Assembly: GCF_000585375.1 (NCBI RefSeq)
Contig: NZ_KK073874.1
Span: 558,001 to 622,000 of the forward strand
Direction: 5' to 3'
From: Cryptosporangium arvum DSM 44712
GTDB lineage: Bacteria; Actinomycetota; Actinomycetes; Mycobacteriales; Cryptosporangiaceae
Length of the DNA: 64,000 nt
The translations under genes were made by a program, and so were the position numbers. This document shows positions 50,242 to 59,544 of the stretch, one piece after another. The notes under the pieces were generated by a model that saw nothing but the letters and a program-made list of their open reading frames with translations, was not told the DNA's origin and ran no database searches. Within the stretch, counting starts at the first letter, position 1. Every line of letters starts with the position of its first letter.

Positions 50242-51210
50242 ATGGCTGACTACGGGATCCGATTCGCCGAGACCGGTGGGCCCGAGGTTCTCCGGTACGA
50301 GGAGATCGAGCTGCCGCCGCCCGGGCCGGGCGAGGTGCGGGTCCGGATCACCGCGATCGGCCTGAACTTCCGCGACACCTACGAGCGCACCGGGCTCTAC
50401 CCGGTGAAGCTGCCCTCCGGGCTCGGCAGCGAGGCCGCGGGTGTCGTCACCGAGATCGGCGAGGGCGTCACCGGGTTGGCGCCGGGCGACCGGGTGGCCC
50501 GCGCGACCGGTCCGCTGGGCGCGTACGCCACCGCCGAGAACGTCCCGGCCGGGCACCTGGTGCCGATCCCCGACGGCGTGACCGACGAGGCCGCGGCCGC
50601 GGTGCTGCTCAAGGGCCTGACGGTCTGGTACCTGCTGCGGCGCACGTACCCGGTGCGGTCGGGGGAGACCGTGGTGTTCCACGCCGCGGCCGGCGCCGTC
50701 GGCCTGATCGCCGGGCAGTGGCTGCGCCACCTCGGCGTCCGGGCGATCGGCACGGCGGGTAGCGCCGAGAAGGCGAAGGTGGCGTTGGAGAACGGCTACC
50801 GCGAGGTCGTGCTGTACCGGTCGGAGGACGTGGCGGCACGGGTGCGTGAGCTGACCGACGGCGCCGGGGTTCCGGTCGTCTACGACTCGGTCGGTGCGGA
50901 CACGTTCGAGAACTCGCTCGACTGTCTGCGGCCGCGCGGGCTGATGGTGTCGTTCGGCAACTCGTCCGGCCCGGTCACCGGTGTGAACCTGGGTGTGCTG
51001 GCCTCGAAGGGGTCGCTGTTCGTGACCCGCCCGACGCTCGTGCACTACATGGGGGAGCTCACGACCGCCGCCGACGAGCTGTTCGAGCTGGTGGCGTCCG
51101 GGGCGATCGACCCGAACATCGCCCAGCGCGTCCCGCTCGCCGACGCCGCCGAAGCGCACCGTGCGCTCGAGTCGCGGTCCACGACCGGGGCGACGGTGCT
51201 GCTCCCCTAG
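50242..51210 (+). CDS. NADPH:quinone oxidoreductase, copy 2
   Basis: 322 residues, full QOR length. It has the family's LNFRDTYERTGLYPVKLPSGLGSEAAG (~36-62, with the Tyr of the active site), HAAAGAVGLIAGQWLRHLG (~148-166, nucleotide-binding) and MVSFGNSSGPVTG. It reduces quinones in one-electron steps using NADPH. Start ATG 50242 with GAGGAGG 8 nt upstream. It overlaps the convergent MFS gene's stop by 4 nt. Confidence 0.88.
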   Translation: MADYGIRFAETGGPEVLRYEEIELPPPGPGEVRVRITAIGLNFRDTYERTGLYPVKLPSGLGSEAAGVVTEIGEGVTGLAPGDRVARATGPLGAYATAENVPAGHLVPIPDGVTDEAAAAVLLKGLTVWYLLRRTYPVRSGETVVFHAAAGAVGLIAGQWLRHLGVRAIGTAGSAEKAKVALENGYREVVLYRSEDVAARVRELTDGAGVPVVYDSVGADTFENSLDCLRPRGLMVSFGNSSGPVTGVNLGVLASKGSLFVTRPTLVHYMGELTTAADELFELVASGAIDPNIAQRVPLADAAEAHRALESRSTTGATVLLP

Positions 51211-52532
51211 GACCTCGGGTTGCCGTCGTAGCGGAGGAATTTCGGCACGGCCAGGGCCACCAGTGCGACGAGCACGACGCACACCAGGCCGCCGCCGACC
51301 CAGGACACGGTCGGCCCGAACCACGACTCGGTGACACCGGCGCGCAGGTCACCGAGGCGTGGCCCACCGGCCACGACGACGGTGAACACCCCCTGCATCC
51401 GGCCGCGCATCTCGTCGGGTGCGTAGACCTGCAGGATCGTCTGCCGGTAGACCGCCGACACCAGGTCGGCGGCGCCGGCGACGGCCAGCAGCGCGACCGC
51501 GAGCCAGAGGCTCCGGGCCAGGCCGGCGGCGGCCACCGCGAGGCCCCAGCCCATCACCGCGACGGTGAGCGCCAGCCCTTGACGCTTGACCCGGCCGATC
51601 CAGCCCGACGACAGCCCGGCCAGCACGGACCCGATCGCGATCGCCGCGAACAGCCACCCGACGGCCTCCCCACCGCCGTACCAGTCGTTCGCGACCTGCG
51701 GAAACAGTGCGCGTGGCATGGCGAAGACCATCGCGATGATGTCGACCGCGAACGACATCAGCAGCACGGGCTTGAGCGCGATGAACGCCAGGCCCTGCCC
51801 GACCGCGCGCAGCCCCGGGCTGACCCGCTCGCCGATCGGTTCGAGGTGCGGCAACCGGGCCGCCGCGTAGAGCGCGAACGTGAACAGCACCGCGTCGACG
51901 CCGTACGCGACCGCGTACGACCACTGGGCGAGGATCAGGCCGGCCAGCAGCGGGCCGACGACCGTGCCGAAGTTGCTCGCGGTGAAGTTCAGCGTGTTCG
52001 CCGACGGCACCTGCTCGATCGGCACCAACCGGGGGATGATCGCGCTCCGGGTGGGGCCGCTGATCGCGAACGCGGCCGACTGCAGCGCGGTCAGCGCGAG
52101 CAGGAGCCACGGGCTGTCGACGCCGAACAGCGACTGCACGACGAGCGCACCGGTCGCCACCCACAGCACCACCGACGAGATGAGCAACAGCGTCCGCCGG
52201 TCGACCGCGTCGGCGACCGCGCCGCCCCAGAGGCCGAACAGGATCAGCGGTACGAGCCCGGCGACGCCGAGCATGCCGACCCAGAACGACGAGTCGGTGA
52301 TCGCGTACATCTGCACGGGAACCGCGACCGCGGTCAGCTGGTACCCGATGAACGCGACGCTCTGACCGAGGAAGAGCCGGCGGTAGGCGACGTTGCGCAG
52401 CGGCGTGGTGTCGACCAGCACCCGCCGCCAGCGCGGGAGTTCTTTCGGTGGGGCGGTGGCCGGTGGGGCCGCGCCCGCCGACTCGCGGGCGTTCTCAGCG
52501 GTCTGAGCGGTCTCGTCGGGTGCGCCGCTCAC
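51207..52532 (-). CDS. MFS transporter (macrolide-efflux/EntS-like)
   Basis: 441 residues, twelve helices, beginning with a ~35-residue hydrophilic N-terminus. The motif A region is WGGAVADAVDRRTLLLISS (~100-118). It belongs to the 'MFS_3' (EntS) branch: VPSANTLNFTASNFGTVVGPLLAGL (~193-217) is the characteristic stretch. Its substrate is not known. It is coupled to pdxH (GTGA overlap at 52529-52532). Confidence 0.85.
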   Translation of the reverse strand: MSGAPDETAQTAENARESAGAAPPATAPPKELPRWRRVLVDTTPLRNVAYRRLFLGQSVAFIGYQLTAVAVPVQMYAITDSSFWVGMLGVAGLVPLILFGLWGGAVADAVDRRTLLLISSVVLWVATGALVVQSLFGVDSPWLLLALTALQSAAFAISGPTRSAIIPRLVPIEQVPSANTLNFTASNFGTVVGPLLAGLILAQWSYAVAYGVDAVLFTFALYAAARLPHLEPIGERVSPGLRAVGQGLAFIALKPVLLMSFAVDIIAMVFAMPRALFPQVANDWYGGGEAVGWLFAAIAIGSVLAGLSSGWIGRVKRQGLALTVAVMGWGLAVAAAGLARSLWLAVALLAVAGAADLVSAVYRQTILQVYAPDEMRGRMQGVFTVVVAGGPRLGDLRAGVTESWFGPTVSWVGGGLVCVVLVALVALAVPKFLRYDGNPRS

Positions 52533-53188
52533 GGACCGAGCCGCTCGACGACCCAGAGCTCGCCGTCCCGGCGGTACCGCAGGCGGTCGTGCAGGCGGTC
52601 GGGGCGCCCCTGCCAGAACTCGACCGTGTGCGGCACGACCCGGAAGCCACCCCAGGTCTCCGGGCGGGGAACCGCGTCGGGGTACCGCTCGGCGAGCGTC
52701 TTCTCGGCGTCTTCCAGGGCGGCGCGGTCCGGTACGACGCGGGACTGCGGGCTCGCCGCCGACCCCAGCTGGGAACCGTGCGGCCGGCTGTTCCAGTAGG
52801 CGTCGGACTCGGCCGGATCGACCCGGTGGACGGTGCCCGCGACGTTCACCTGGCGTTGCAGCGGATGCCAGGGGAAGAGCAGCGTCGCGCGGGGGTTCTC
52901 GGTGAGTTCCCGGCCCTTGCGTGACGTGTAGTGCGTGTAGAAGGTCAGGCCCCGCTCGTCGGCGTCCTTGAGCAGGACGGTGCGGGCGCTCGGCGTCCCG
53001 TTCGCCGCGGCGGTGGCCACGATCATCGCGTTCGGCTCGGCGATCTCGTCCGCCGCGGCGGCCTCGTCGAACCACCGGGTGAACTGGTCGAACCAGTTGT
53101 CGGCGAGGGTGCTTTCGGTGAGCGTCCCCCGTTCGTACCCGACCCGCATGCCTCCGACCTGCGAGACGACTCCGTACTCCCGCTCCAC
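52529..53188 (-). CDS. pdxH: Pyridoxamine/pyridoxine 5'-phosphate oxidase
   Basis: 219 residues from GTG 53188 with GAGGAGG ~6 nt ahead. It oxidises PNP or PMP to PLP using FMN and O2. Motifs: PNAMIVATAAANGTPSARTVLLKDADERGLTFYTHYTSRKGRELTENPRATLLFPWHPLQRQVNVAGTV (~52-120), WNSRPHGSQLGSAASPQS and WGGFRVVPHTVEFWQGRPDRLHDRLRY (~180-208), with the conserved Arg/His residues that hold PLP. Intact length. It is coupled to the MFS gene by overlap, which suggests co-expression but no known function link. Confidence 0.95.
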   Translation of the reverse strand: MEREYGVVSQVGGMRVGYERGTLTESTLADNWFDQFTRWFDEAAAADEIAEPNAMIVATAAANGTPSARTVLLKDADERGLTFYTHYTSRKGRELTENPRATLLFPWHPLQRQVNVAGTVHRVDPAESDAYWNSRPHGSQLGSAASPQSRVVPDRAALEDAEKTLAERYPDAVPRPETWGGFRVVPHTVEFWQGRPDRLHDRLRYRRDGELWVVERLGP

Positions 53189-53471
53189 CGGTCCTCCTCG
53201 ATTGCGTGCTCGATGCAACCTTATGCCGGTCTCCGGACCGCCTTCGAAGGGTGTGACCCCTGCGTGACGCCGATATGTCCCCGACGTGTCGTGCGTGGAT
53301 GTGGGCTGCGACACGATCACAATGGGCTTGGTCCGGACTGACCTCGCGGACCTAGCGGGAACGGTAGGAAGATGTCAGAAAACGTTCCCGACTGGTGGAG
53401 GGCTACCGCCTGCCGCCGGTCGAGCCGGCCGGGGCGTACCGCCACCGAAGACCACTGGGAGCTGAGCCAGC

Positions 53472-54575
53472 ATGTCGGACTTCAAACCGGGGCTCGAAGG
53501 CGTCGTCGCCTTCCACACTGAGATCGCGGAACCCGACCGGGACGGCGGCGCGCTGCGTTACCGCGGCGTCAACATCGAGGACCTGGTCGGGCAGGTTTCG
53601 TTCGGGAACGTCTGGGCGCTGCTGGTCGACGGCAAGTTCGGCCCGGGCCTGCCGCCCGCGGAGCCGTTCCCGGTTCCGGTGCACTCCGGTGACATCCGCG
53701 TCGACGTCCAGGCCGCGATCGCCATGCTCGCGCCCTACTGGGGTCTCAAGCAGCTGATCGACATCGGCCCCGAGCAGGCCCGCGAGGACCTGGCCCGGAT
53801 CTCGGTCACCGCGCTCTCGTTCGTCGCCCAGTCCGCCCGCGGAATCGGCCTGCCCGCCGTCCCGCAGCGCGAGATCGACAAGGCGAACACGATCGTCGAG
53901 CGGTTCATGATCCGCTGGCGCGGCGAGCCCGACCCCAAGCACGTCCAGGCCGTCGACGCCTACTTCATCTCCGCCGCCGAGCACGGCCTGAACGCCTCGA
54001 CGTTCACCGCGCGCGTGGCCGCCGGTACCGGTGCCGACTGCGCCGCCTGCATCTCGTCCGCGATCGGTTCGATGTCCGGGCCGCTGCACGGCGGTGCCCC
54101 GTCCCGTGTCCTGAAGATGCTCGACGAGGTCGAGAAGTCGGGCGACGCCGAGGCCTGGGTCAAGGCGGCGCTCGACAAGGGCGAGCGGCTGATGGGCTTC
54201 GGGCACCGCGTCTACCGGGCCGAGGACCCGCGGGCGGCGGTGCTGCGTCGGACCGCCCGCGAGCTCGGCAGCACCCGCTTCGAGGTGGCCGAGGCGTTGG
54301 AGAAGGCCGCGCTGGCCGAGCTCCACGCGCGCCGCCCCGACCGGGTGCTCGCCACGAACGTCGAGTTCTGGTCGGCCGTGGTCCTGGACTTCGCCGAGGT
54401 TCCGGCGCACATGTTCACGTCGATGTTCAGCTGCGCGCGCACGGCCGGCTGGTCCGCGCACGTCGTCGAGCAGAAGAACCTCAACAAGCTGGTGCGTCCG
54501 TCCGCGCTCTACACCGGCCCGGGCCCGCGCAAGCCCGACGAGGTCGAAGGCTGGGACACGATCAAGCGCAGCTGA
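53472..54575 (+). CDS. citA: Citrate synthase 2 (type I, short form)
   Basis: 367 residues. It condenses acetyl-CoA with oxaloacetate to citrate. Key segments: ARGIGLPAV, EHGLNASTFTARV (~173-185), GSMSGPLHGGAPSRVL (~198-213, catalytic His in GPLHGG), GFGHRVYRAEDPRA (~241-254, second His) and NVEFWSAVVLDFAEVPAHMFTSMF (~298-321, catalytic Asp region). This is the GltA-like 'citrate synthase 2' of actinobacteria, which also often serves propionate-type metabolism; the 2-methylcitrate role cannot be excluded. No divergent regulator. ATG 53472, followed by a terminator. Confidence 0.92.
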   Translation: MSDFKPGLEGVVAFHTEIAEPDRDGGALRYRGVNIEDLVGQVSFGNVWALLVDGKFGPGLPPAEPFPVPVHSGDIRVDVQAAIAMLAPYWGLKQLIDIGPEQAREDLARISVTALSFVAQSARGIGLPAVPQREIDKANTIVERFMIRWRGEPDPKHVQAVDAYFISAAEHGLNASTFTARVAAGTGADCAACISSAIGSMSGPLHGGAPSRVLKMLDEVEKSGDAEAWVKAALDKGERLMGFGHRVYRAEDPRAAVLRRTARELGSTRFEVAEALEKAALAELHARRPDRVLATNVEFWSAVVLDFAEVPAHMFTSMFSCARTAGWSAHVVEQKNLNKLVRPSALYTGPGPRKPDEVEGWDTIKRS

Positions 54576-54585
54576 TCCGTTCCGG

Positions 54586-54616
54586 AGGCGGGCCACCTGA
54601 ACTGGGTGGCCCGCCT
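54586..54616 (+). terminator. Terminator of the citrate synthase gene
   Basis: AGGCGGGCCACC (54586-54597) with GGTGGCCCGCCT (54605-54616), 12 perfect bp, 7-nt loop, then TCGTCGTGTCT. Confidence 0.85.
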
Positions 54617-54660
54617 TCGTCGTGTCTCAACTCGTTAGCCACAGGTGGGAGGATCTTCGC

Positions 54661-55770
54661 GTGACCATCACCATCCCCGCAGAGTTGTTGCCCGCTGACG
54701 GTCGGTTCGGTTCCGGCCCGTCGAAGGTCCGCCCCGACTCGATCGACGCCCTCGTCGCGACGGGCCGCAGCTTCCTCGGGACGTCGCACCGGCAGGCGAC
54801 CGTGCGGAACGAGGTGGCGCGCCTTCGAGCCGGTCTCGCCACGCTCTTCGCGCTTCCCGACGGTTACGAGGTGATCCTCGGTGTCGGCGGCACCACCGCG
54901 TTCTGGGAGGCCGCGGTGTTCGGGCTGATCCGCGATCGCGCCCAGTTCCTCTCGTTCGGCGAGTTCGGCGCCAAGTTCGCCAAGGCCGCCAAGGTCGCGC
55001 CGTTCCTGGGGGACCCGACGATCGTCGAGTCGGCTCCCGGCGACGCCCCGGTGTTCGAGTTCGAGGACGGTGTGGACGTTTACGCCACCCCGCACAACGA
55101 GACCTCCACCGGAGTCGCGATCCCGGTGCGCCGGGTGCCCGGCGACCACCTGATGCTGCACGACGGCACGTCGGCCGCCGCAGGGCTCGCGGTGGACGTC
55201 TCGGAGACCGATGTGTACTACTTCGCGCCGCAGAAGGGGCTCGGCAGCGAGGGCGGGTTGTGGCTGGCGATCATGTCGCCGGCCGCGCTGGAGCGGGTCG
55301 AGCGGATCAGCGCGTCCGGGCGGTACATCCCGGCGTTCCTGGACCTGGTCACCGCGATCGACAACTCGCGCAAAGACCAGACCTACAACACCCCGGCGCT
55401 GACGACGATCTTCCTCGCCGCCGAGCAGGTGGACTGGTTCAACGCCCAGGGCGGTCTGGCGTGGACGACGCAGCGCACCACCGAGTCGGCCCGGACGCTC
55501 TACGAGTGGGCCGAGAGCTCGTCGTTCGCCACGCCGTACGTCAAGGACCCGGAGAAGCGTTCGCACGTCGTCGGCACGATCGACTTCGCGGAGTCGGTCG
55601 ACGCGGCCGCGGTGGCGAAGGTGTTGCGGGCGAACGGAATCGTCGACACCGAGCCGTACCGGAAGCTCGGTCGCAACCAGCTGCGCATCGCGATGTTCCC
55701 GGGCATCGACCCGACCGACGTGGCGAAGCTGACCGCCTCGATCGACTACACAGTGGCCGCTCTGGGGTGA
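54661..55770 (+). CDS. serC: Phosphoserine aminotransferase
   Basis: 369 residues of the actinobacterial SerC type from GTG 54661 with GGGAGGA 8 nt ahead. It forms 3-phosphoserine from 3-phosphohydroxypyruvate using PLP and glutamate. RFGSGPSKVRPDSI (~14-27) is the N-terminal signature, the PLP lysine is in YYFAPQKGLGSEGG (~185-198), and the phosphate-binding Arg-His region is RSFLGTSHRQATVRNEV (~37-54). The length is right for the family. Upstream extension to 54622 lacks a ribosome site. It precedes sepH with a 151-nt gap. Confidence 0.93.
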   Translation: MTITIPAELLPADGRFGSGPSKVRPDSIDALVATGRSFLGTSHRQATVRNEVARLRAGLATLFALPDGYEVILGVGGTTAFWEAAVFGLIRDRAQFLSFGEFGAKFAKAAKVAPFLGDPTIVESAPGDAPVFEFEDGVDVYATPHNETSTGVAIPVRRVPGDHLMLHDGTSAAAGLAVDVSETDVYYFAPQKGLGSEGGLWLAIMSPAALERVERISASGRYIPAFLDLVTAIDNSRKDQTYNTPALTTIFLAAEQVDWFNAQGGLAWTTQRTTESARTLYEWAESSSFATPYVKDPEKRSHVVGTIDFAESVDAAAVAKVLRANGIVDTEPYRKLGRNQLRIAMFPGIDPTDVAKLTASIDYTVAALG

Positions 55771-55921
55771 TCCGCGCGTCGGGACAGACAAATAAGACGT
55801 TTGGTGCGTAACGTAGGTCTGGCCGGAGAACGGCGCGCCCATTCGGCGTGGTATGCGGGGCACACGAGCCCTGCCGTCGTATGGTGAGCACGCTCGCCGG
55901 TGTCTGGAGAGGGAGGTCGCA

Positions 55922-57529
55922 ATGCGACCGTTGCGGTTCGTCGCGCTCTCCGCTGACGGGCAGGCCATGATTCTGACCGACGAGGTCGGGCGGATGCTTT
56001 CGCTCGCCATCGACGACCAGGTGATCGCCGCCGTCCAGCGGGAGCGGACCGGTACCCCCGGTCAGCTATCGATGGATGTGGAGGCGACGTTGACGCCGCG
56101 TGACATTCAGTCCCGGATCCGTTCCGGTGAGTCGGCGGAACACGTCGCTCGACTCGCGAACGTTCCGATGGAGAAGGTCCTACGCTTCGCCGGTCCCGTG
56201 CTGCAGGAGCGCGCCGCGATGGCCCAGCTGGCGCGGCGCACGCGTCTGCGCGGCGCCGAGAGCGGACAGACGCTCGCGGACGTCGTCGACGCGCGTCTTC
56301 GTGCGCACGGCATCGACGTGGAGACCGTCGCGTGGGACAGCTACCGCCGGGAAGACGGCGGTTGGCGTACCACGGCGACGTGGCCGTCGGGCAAGGCGAC
56401 CGCGCACGCGATCTGGGACCTCGACCGCGCCCGTTCGATGGTGTCGCCGGTCGACGAGATGGCGAACTTCCTCTCCAGCGAGAAGCAGGAAGACCTGCTG
56501 GTCGGGCCGGACGAGCAGATGCTCGCCTTCGGCGTGCAGCCCGGGAAGTTGCCGGAGGACGCCGACCCCAAGGAGGGCCCGGTCGTACCGGCGCTCTCGA
56601 TGCTGCGGCGGCGCGACGAGCGTCGGCGGGAAGAGCCAGTGGCAGTCGCTTCGGCGGAGGCCGTGGCCGCTCCGGCGCGCGAGGTTCCGCGGGAGCTGCC
56701 CCGGGAGGGGCGTGGCGACCTTCGGCAGGCCGCTCGGGACAGCGGTCGCGGTCGGGCGCTCGACCCGCGTTTCGACGACTTCCGCCGGTCCGAGCCCTCG
56801 CGTGAACACGCCCCCACGCCGAACCCGGAGCCGCCGGCCGCGGACGCCGGATCCGGTCCTGCGGCGGCGGCCACGGCCCCGACCATCGGCGGCACCGCTC
56901 CCGGCCTCGGCGGCGGCGCTGTTCAGCCGGGCGCGCCCGGGCACGGCGCACCTGGGCACGGCGGTGCACCCGGCCCCGGCGGTACGCCCGGACAGGGCGG
57001 CACGCCTGGTCACGGCGCACCGGGGCATGCTCCCGGGCTCGGCGGGCGTGACGGCCTCGGCGGACGTGACGGGCTCGGCGGACGCACCGGCCTGGGTGGT
57101 CGTGGAGGCCTCGGAGGGCGTGACGGTCTCGGTGGAGACGGGCGCGGCGCTGTCGCTTCCCCGGGCTCGGCCGACGGGCCGATCAGCGGCGGACGGTCCG
57201 CCGGGTGGCTCGACGAGCCCCGCCCGGCCGGAGGCGCGCGCCCGGACGAGGTGCGCCGCCCCGACCCGTGGGGCGACGACCCGCGACGCCCGGCCGGTCG
57301 CCGCGGCGACGTGAGCACCGGTGACGCCACGCCGACCTCCGGCGGTGGATTCGCCGGGCGGAACGACTGGCGCGAGCGCCTCGACCCCACCGGCGTCGGA
57401 ACGCCCCCCACCGCGAGCCCGGCCCGCCCCGAGCCCCAGCCGCCCAAGGCCGGCAGCGGCCGCGGACGCAAAGCCGAACTCCCCAGCTGGGACGACATCC
57501 TCTTCGGCTCCGGCGCCCGTAGGCCGTAG
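55922..57529 (+). CDS. sepH: Septation protein SepH
   Basis: 535 residues. The conserved N-terminal DUF3071 domain (~1-170) carries MRPLRFVALSADGQAMILTDEVGR and a helix-turn-helix-like AEHVARLANVPMEKVLRFAGPVLQERAAM (~66-94). This domain in SepH binds FtsZ and promotes its assembly at division septa. The ~330-residue C-terminal part is disordered: Pro/Ala-rich, then a Gly-rich array of GxxGGRDGLGGRDGLGG-type units (~340-420). ATG 55922 with GGGAGG ribosome site (~55910). The gene ends at a 110-nt palindromic element. Confidence 0.9.
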   Translation: MRPLRFVALSADGQAMILTDEVGRMLSLAIDDQVIAAVQRERTGTPGQLSMDVEATLTPRDIQSRIRSGESAEHVARLANVPMEKVLRFAGPVLQERAAMAQLARRTRLRGAESGQTLADVVDARLRAHGIDVETVAWDSYRREDGGWRTTATWPSGKATAHAIWDLDRARSMVSPVDEMANFLSSEKQEDLLVGPDEQMLAFGVQPGKLPEDADPKEGPVVPALSMLRRRDERRREEPVAVASAEAVAAPAREVPRELPREGRGDLRQAARDSGRGRALDPRFDDFRRSEPSREHAPTPNPEPPAADAGSGPAAAATAPTIGGTAPGLGGGAVQPGAPGHGAPGHGGAPGPGGTPGQGGTPGHGAPGHAPGLGGRDGLGGRDGLGGRTGLGGRGGLGGRDGLGGDGRGAVASPGSADGPISGGRSAGWLDEPRPAGGARPDEVRRPDPWGDDPRRPAGRRGDVSTGDATPTSGGGFAGRNDWRERLDPTGVGTPPTASPARPEPQPPKAGSGRGRKAELPSWDDILFGSGARRP

Positions 57530-57530
57530 G

Positions 57531-57640
57531 CGGCCCGCTCAGGACGACGCCGGCAGGCGAGCGCGAACCCTTGAGTATCAGCTATACGCGGCGGATTCGC
57601 GCTCGACTGCCGGCGCCGCCCTGAGCGGGCTCCAGGTTCA
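57531..57640. ncRNA. 110-nt hairpin element, copy A
   Basis: Begins 1 nt after the sepH stop and ends 14 nt before the thioesterase stop, in a convergent gap. Outer stem 57533-57543 with 57620-57630 (11 bp); middle stem 57548-57556 with 57607-57615 (9 bp); inner stem 57558-57567 with 57596-57605 (10 bp); internal loop ACGA/CCGC and a G-A mismatch; loop beginning TTGAGTATCAGCTATACGCG, itself with a GTAT/ATAC mini-stem. It is followed by CTCCAGGTTCA outside the stem. Copy B aligns gaplessly with nine compensating pair changes. The type ncRNA is used for convenience: which strand is expressed, or whether it works as DNA, is not known. Confidence 0.75.
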
Positions 57641-57654
57641 GACCAAAAGCCAGC

Positions 57655-58467
57655 TCAGTTCTCGGTGGGGCTGGGGGTGGGGACTCGGGGGATGCGGGCT
57701 ATCTGGCGGGACTGGGCCACCAGGCGGCCGGCGGAGTCGCGGATCGTGCAGTCCTCGTCGAACCAGCCGTTCGCGAGCACGCGCCCGCGGAGCTCGCACC
57801 GCAGCCACCCCGGCGCCGGCAGCACCCGCAGGTACGTCGTCAGCTGCACGGTGGGCGCCCAGCCGTAGCGCCCGATGGTGAACGTCACCGGCGGGAACGC
57901 GTCGGCCGCGAGCAGGCACACCAGCGGGTCGGGATCGCGCCCGTCCACCATCCGCACCCATCCACGCAGGGCCATGCTGCCGTCCGGCCGGCCCCGCACC
58001 ACGTTCGCGAACTCCGGGGCGAGCCGGACGTCGACGTGGTCCATCAACGCGAGGTTCGTGCCCGGCATGACGTCCGACCGGATCCGCGTGCACTGGTCGG
58101 GCGACGGCAACTCGATCGGCGGCGCCAGGTCGACGTCGGGGGCGTTCGAATCCAGCGTGCTAGTGACCACCGAAGACACCAGGCAGGGCTGGCCGTCCTG
58201 GATCAGCGTGGCCCGGCTGGTACCGATCGTCTTGCCGGTGCGCAGCCGCTCCACCACGATCTCGGCTTCACCGGCGTGCGGAGCCTGGAGGTAGTCGGTG
58301 GTGACGGCCACCGGGTGCGGATGGCCCTCGGCTGCGAGCACCGCTCTCACGACCGGCAGCTGAAGATAGCCTCCGTTGAGCGACGAACCGATCGCCCAAC
58401 CGCCGTCGATGAGCGTCGCGTACCGATCTGGACCGGTCTCCCGAATCTCGGTATGGATCTCCAGCAC
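57655..58467 (-). CDS. Acyl-CoA thioesterase-like (TesB/hotdog) protein
   Basis: About 270 residues from a GTG at 58467 (GTGs at 58476 and 58494 also possible). Tandem hotdog-type thioesterase family: GGWAIGSSLNGGYLQLPVVRAVL (~20-42) with the glycine/Asn stretch typical of TesB-like N-domains, DYLQAPHAGEAEIVVERLRTGKT (~57-79) and the second half GYAPTVQLTTYLRVLPAPGWLRCELRGRVLANGWFDEDCTIRDSAGRLVAQSRQIARI (~195-252). It hydrolyses an acyl-CoA; chain specificity is unknown. Divergent from the aldo/keto reductase. Confidence 0.82.
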   Translation of the reverse strand: MLEIHTEIRETGPDRYATLIDGGWAIGSSLNGGYLQLPVVRAVLAAEGHPHPVAVTTDYLQAPHAGEAEIVVERLRTGKTIGTSRATLIQDGQPCLVSSVVTSTLDSNAPDVDLAPPIELPSPDQCTRIRSDVMPGTNLALMDHVDVRLAPEFANVVRGRPDGSMALRGWVRMVDGRDPDPLVCLLAADAFPPVTFTIGRYGWAPTVQLTTYLRVLPAPGWLRCELRGRVLANGWFDEDCTIRDSAGRLVAQSRQIARIPRVPTPSPTEN

Positions 58468-58546
58468 GTCCCCCACCCTGCCAGATCGCCGCACGGCTGG
58501 ATCGCCGTTGTCGGCCTAGGCTTCGGGAGAGCACAGGAGGTGCAGC

Positions 58547-59539
58547 ATGGAGTACGTCCGGCTGGGGCGGTCAGGGCTCCGGGTCAGCAGGCTCTGCCTG
58601 GGGACGATGAACTTCGGCCCGGAAACCTCGGAGCCGGACAGCCACCGGATCATGGACACCGCCCATGACCAGGGAATCAACTTCTTCGACACGGCGAACG
58701 TCTACGGCCGGAAAACCGGAGAGGGCGTCACCGAGCAGATCATCGGTAACTGGTTCGCCTCCGGTGGCGGACGCCGTGAGCGCACTGTTCTCGCCACGAA
58801 GGTCTACGGCGGAATGGGTGATTGGCCCAACCAGTCGAAGCTTTCCGCGCTGCACATCCGGCGCGCCTGTGACGAATCCCTCAAACGTCTTAAAACTGAC
58901 TACATCGACCTCTACCAGATGCATCACGTCGACCGGGACACCCCGTGGGACGAGATCTGGGAAGCGATGGAGGTCCTGCGCCAGCAGGGCAAGATCCTGT
59001 ACGTCGGGTCGAGCAACTTCGCCGGGTGGCATCTCGCCCAGGCCCAGGAGGCGGCCAAGGCTCGGCACTTCCTTGGGCTGGTGAGCGAGCAGTCGTACTA
59101 CAACCTGCTCAACCGGTGGATCGAGCTGGAGGTGCTGCCGGCCGCCCGGCAGTACGGCATCGGAGTCATCCCGTGGTCGCCGCTGGACGGCGGCCTGCTC
59201 TCGGGGGCGATCCGCAAGCAGCGTGAGGGCAACGGTTCGCGGAGCAGCTCCGAGCGCGCCGCGGCCGGCCTGGAGAAGCACCGGACGACGCTCGAGGCGT
59301 ACGAGAAGCTCTGCGCCGACCTCGGGCACGACCCCGCCGAGGTCGGGCTCGCCTGGCTGCTGGCGCAGGACGGCGTCACCGCGCCGATCGTCGGGCCGCG
59401 TACCGGTGAGCAGCTCGACAGCGGCCTGCGCGCGGCGGAGCTGGCGCTCGACGCTGACACTCTGGGCAAGCTCGACGAGCTGTTCCCGGCTCCCTTCCCG
59501 AACCCCGGCAAACCCGCCCCCGAGGCCTACGCCTGGTAG
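58547..59539 (+). CDS. Aldo/keto reductase
   Basis: 330 residues, (beta/alpha)8 barrel, NADP-dependent reduction of aldehydes or ketones. MEYVRLGRSGLRVSRLCLGTMNFG (1-24), FFDTANVYGRKTGEGVTEQIIG (Asp47/Tyr52 of the active site), VLATKVYGGMGD (catalytic Lys), YQMHHVDRDTPWDEIW (catalytic His) and SPLDGGLLSGAIR (~208) are all present. The end is the family's usual PFPNPGKPAPEAYAW. AGGAGG about 6-8 nt before the ATG. It ends at the second hairpin element. Confidence 0.93.
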   Translation: MEYVRLGRSGLRVSRLCLGTMNFGPETSEPDSHRIMDTAHDQGINFFDTANVYGRKTGEGVTEQIIGNWFASGGGRRERTVLATKVYGGMGDWPNQSKLSALHIRRACDESLKRLKTDYIDLYQMHHVDRDTPWDEIWEAMEVLRQQGKILYVGSSNFAGWHLAQAQEAAKARHFLGLVSEQSYYNLLNRWIELEVLPAARQYGIGVIPWSPLDGGLLSGAIRKQREGNGSRSSSERAAAGLEKHRTTLEAYEKLCADLGHDPAEVGLAWLLAQDGVTAPIVGPRTGEQLDSGLRAAELALDADTLGKLDELFPAPFPNPGKPAPEAYAW

Positions 59540-59544
59540 GTGGG

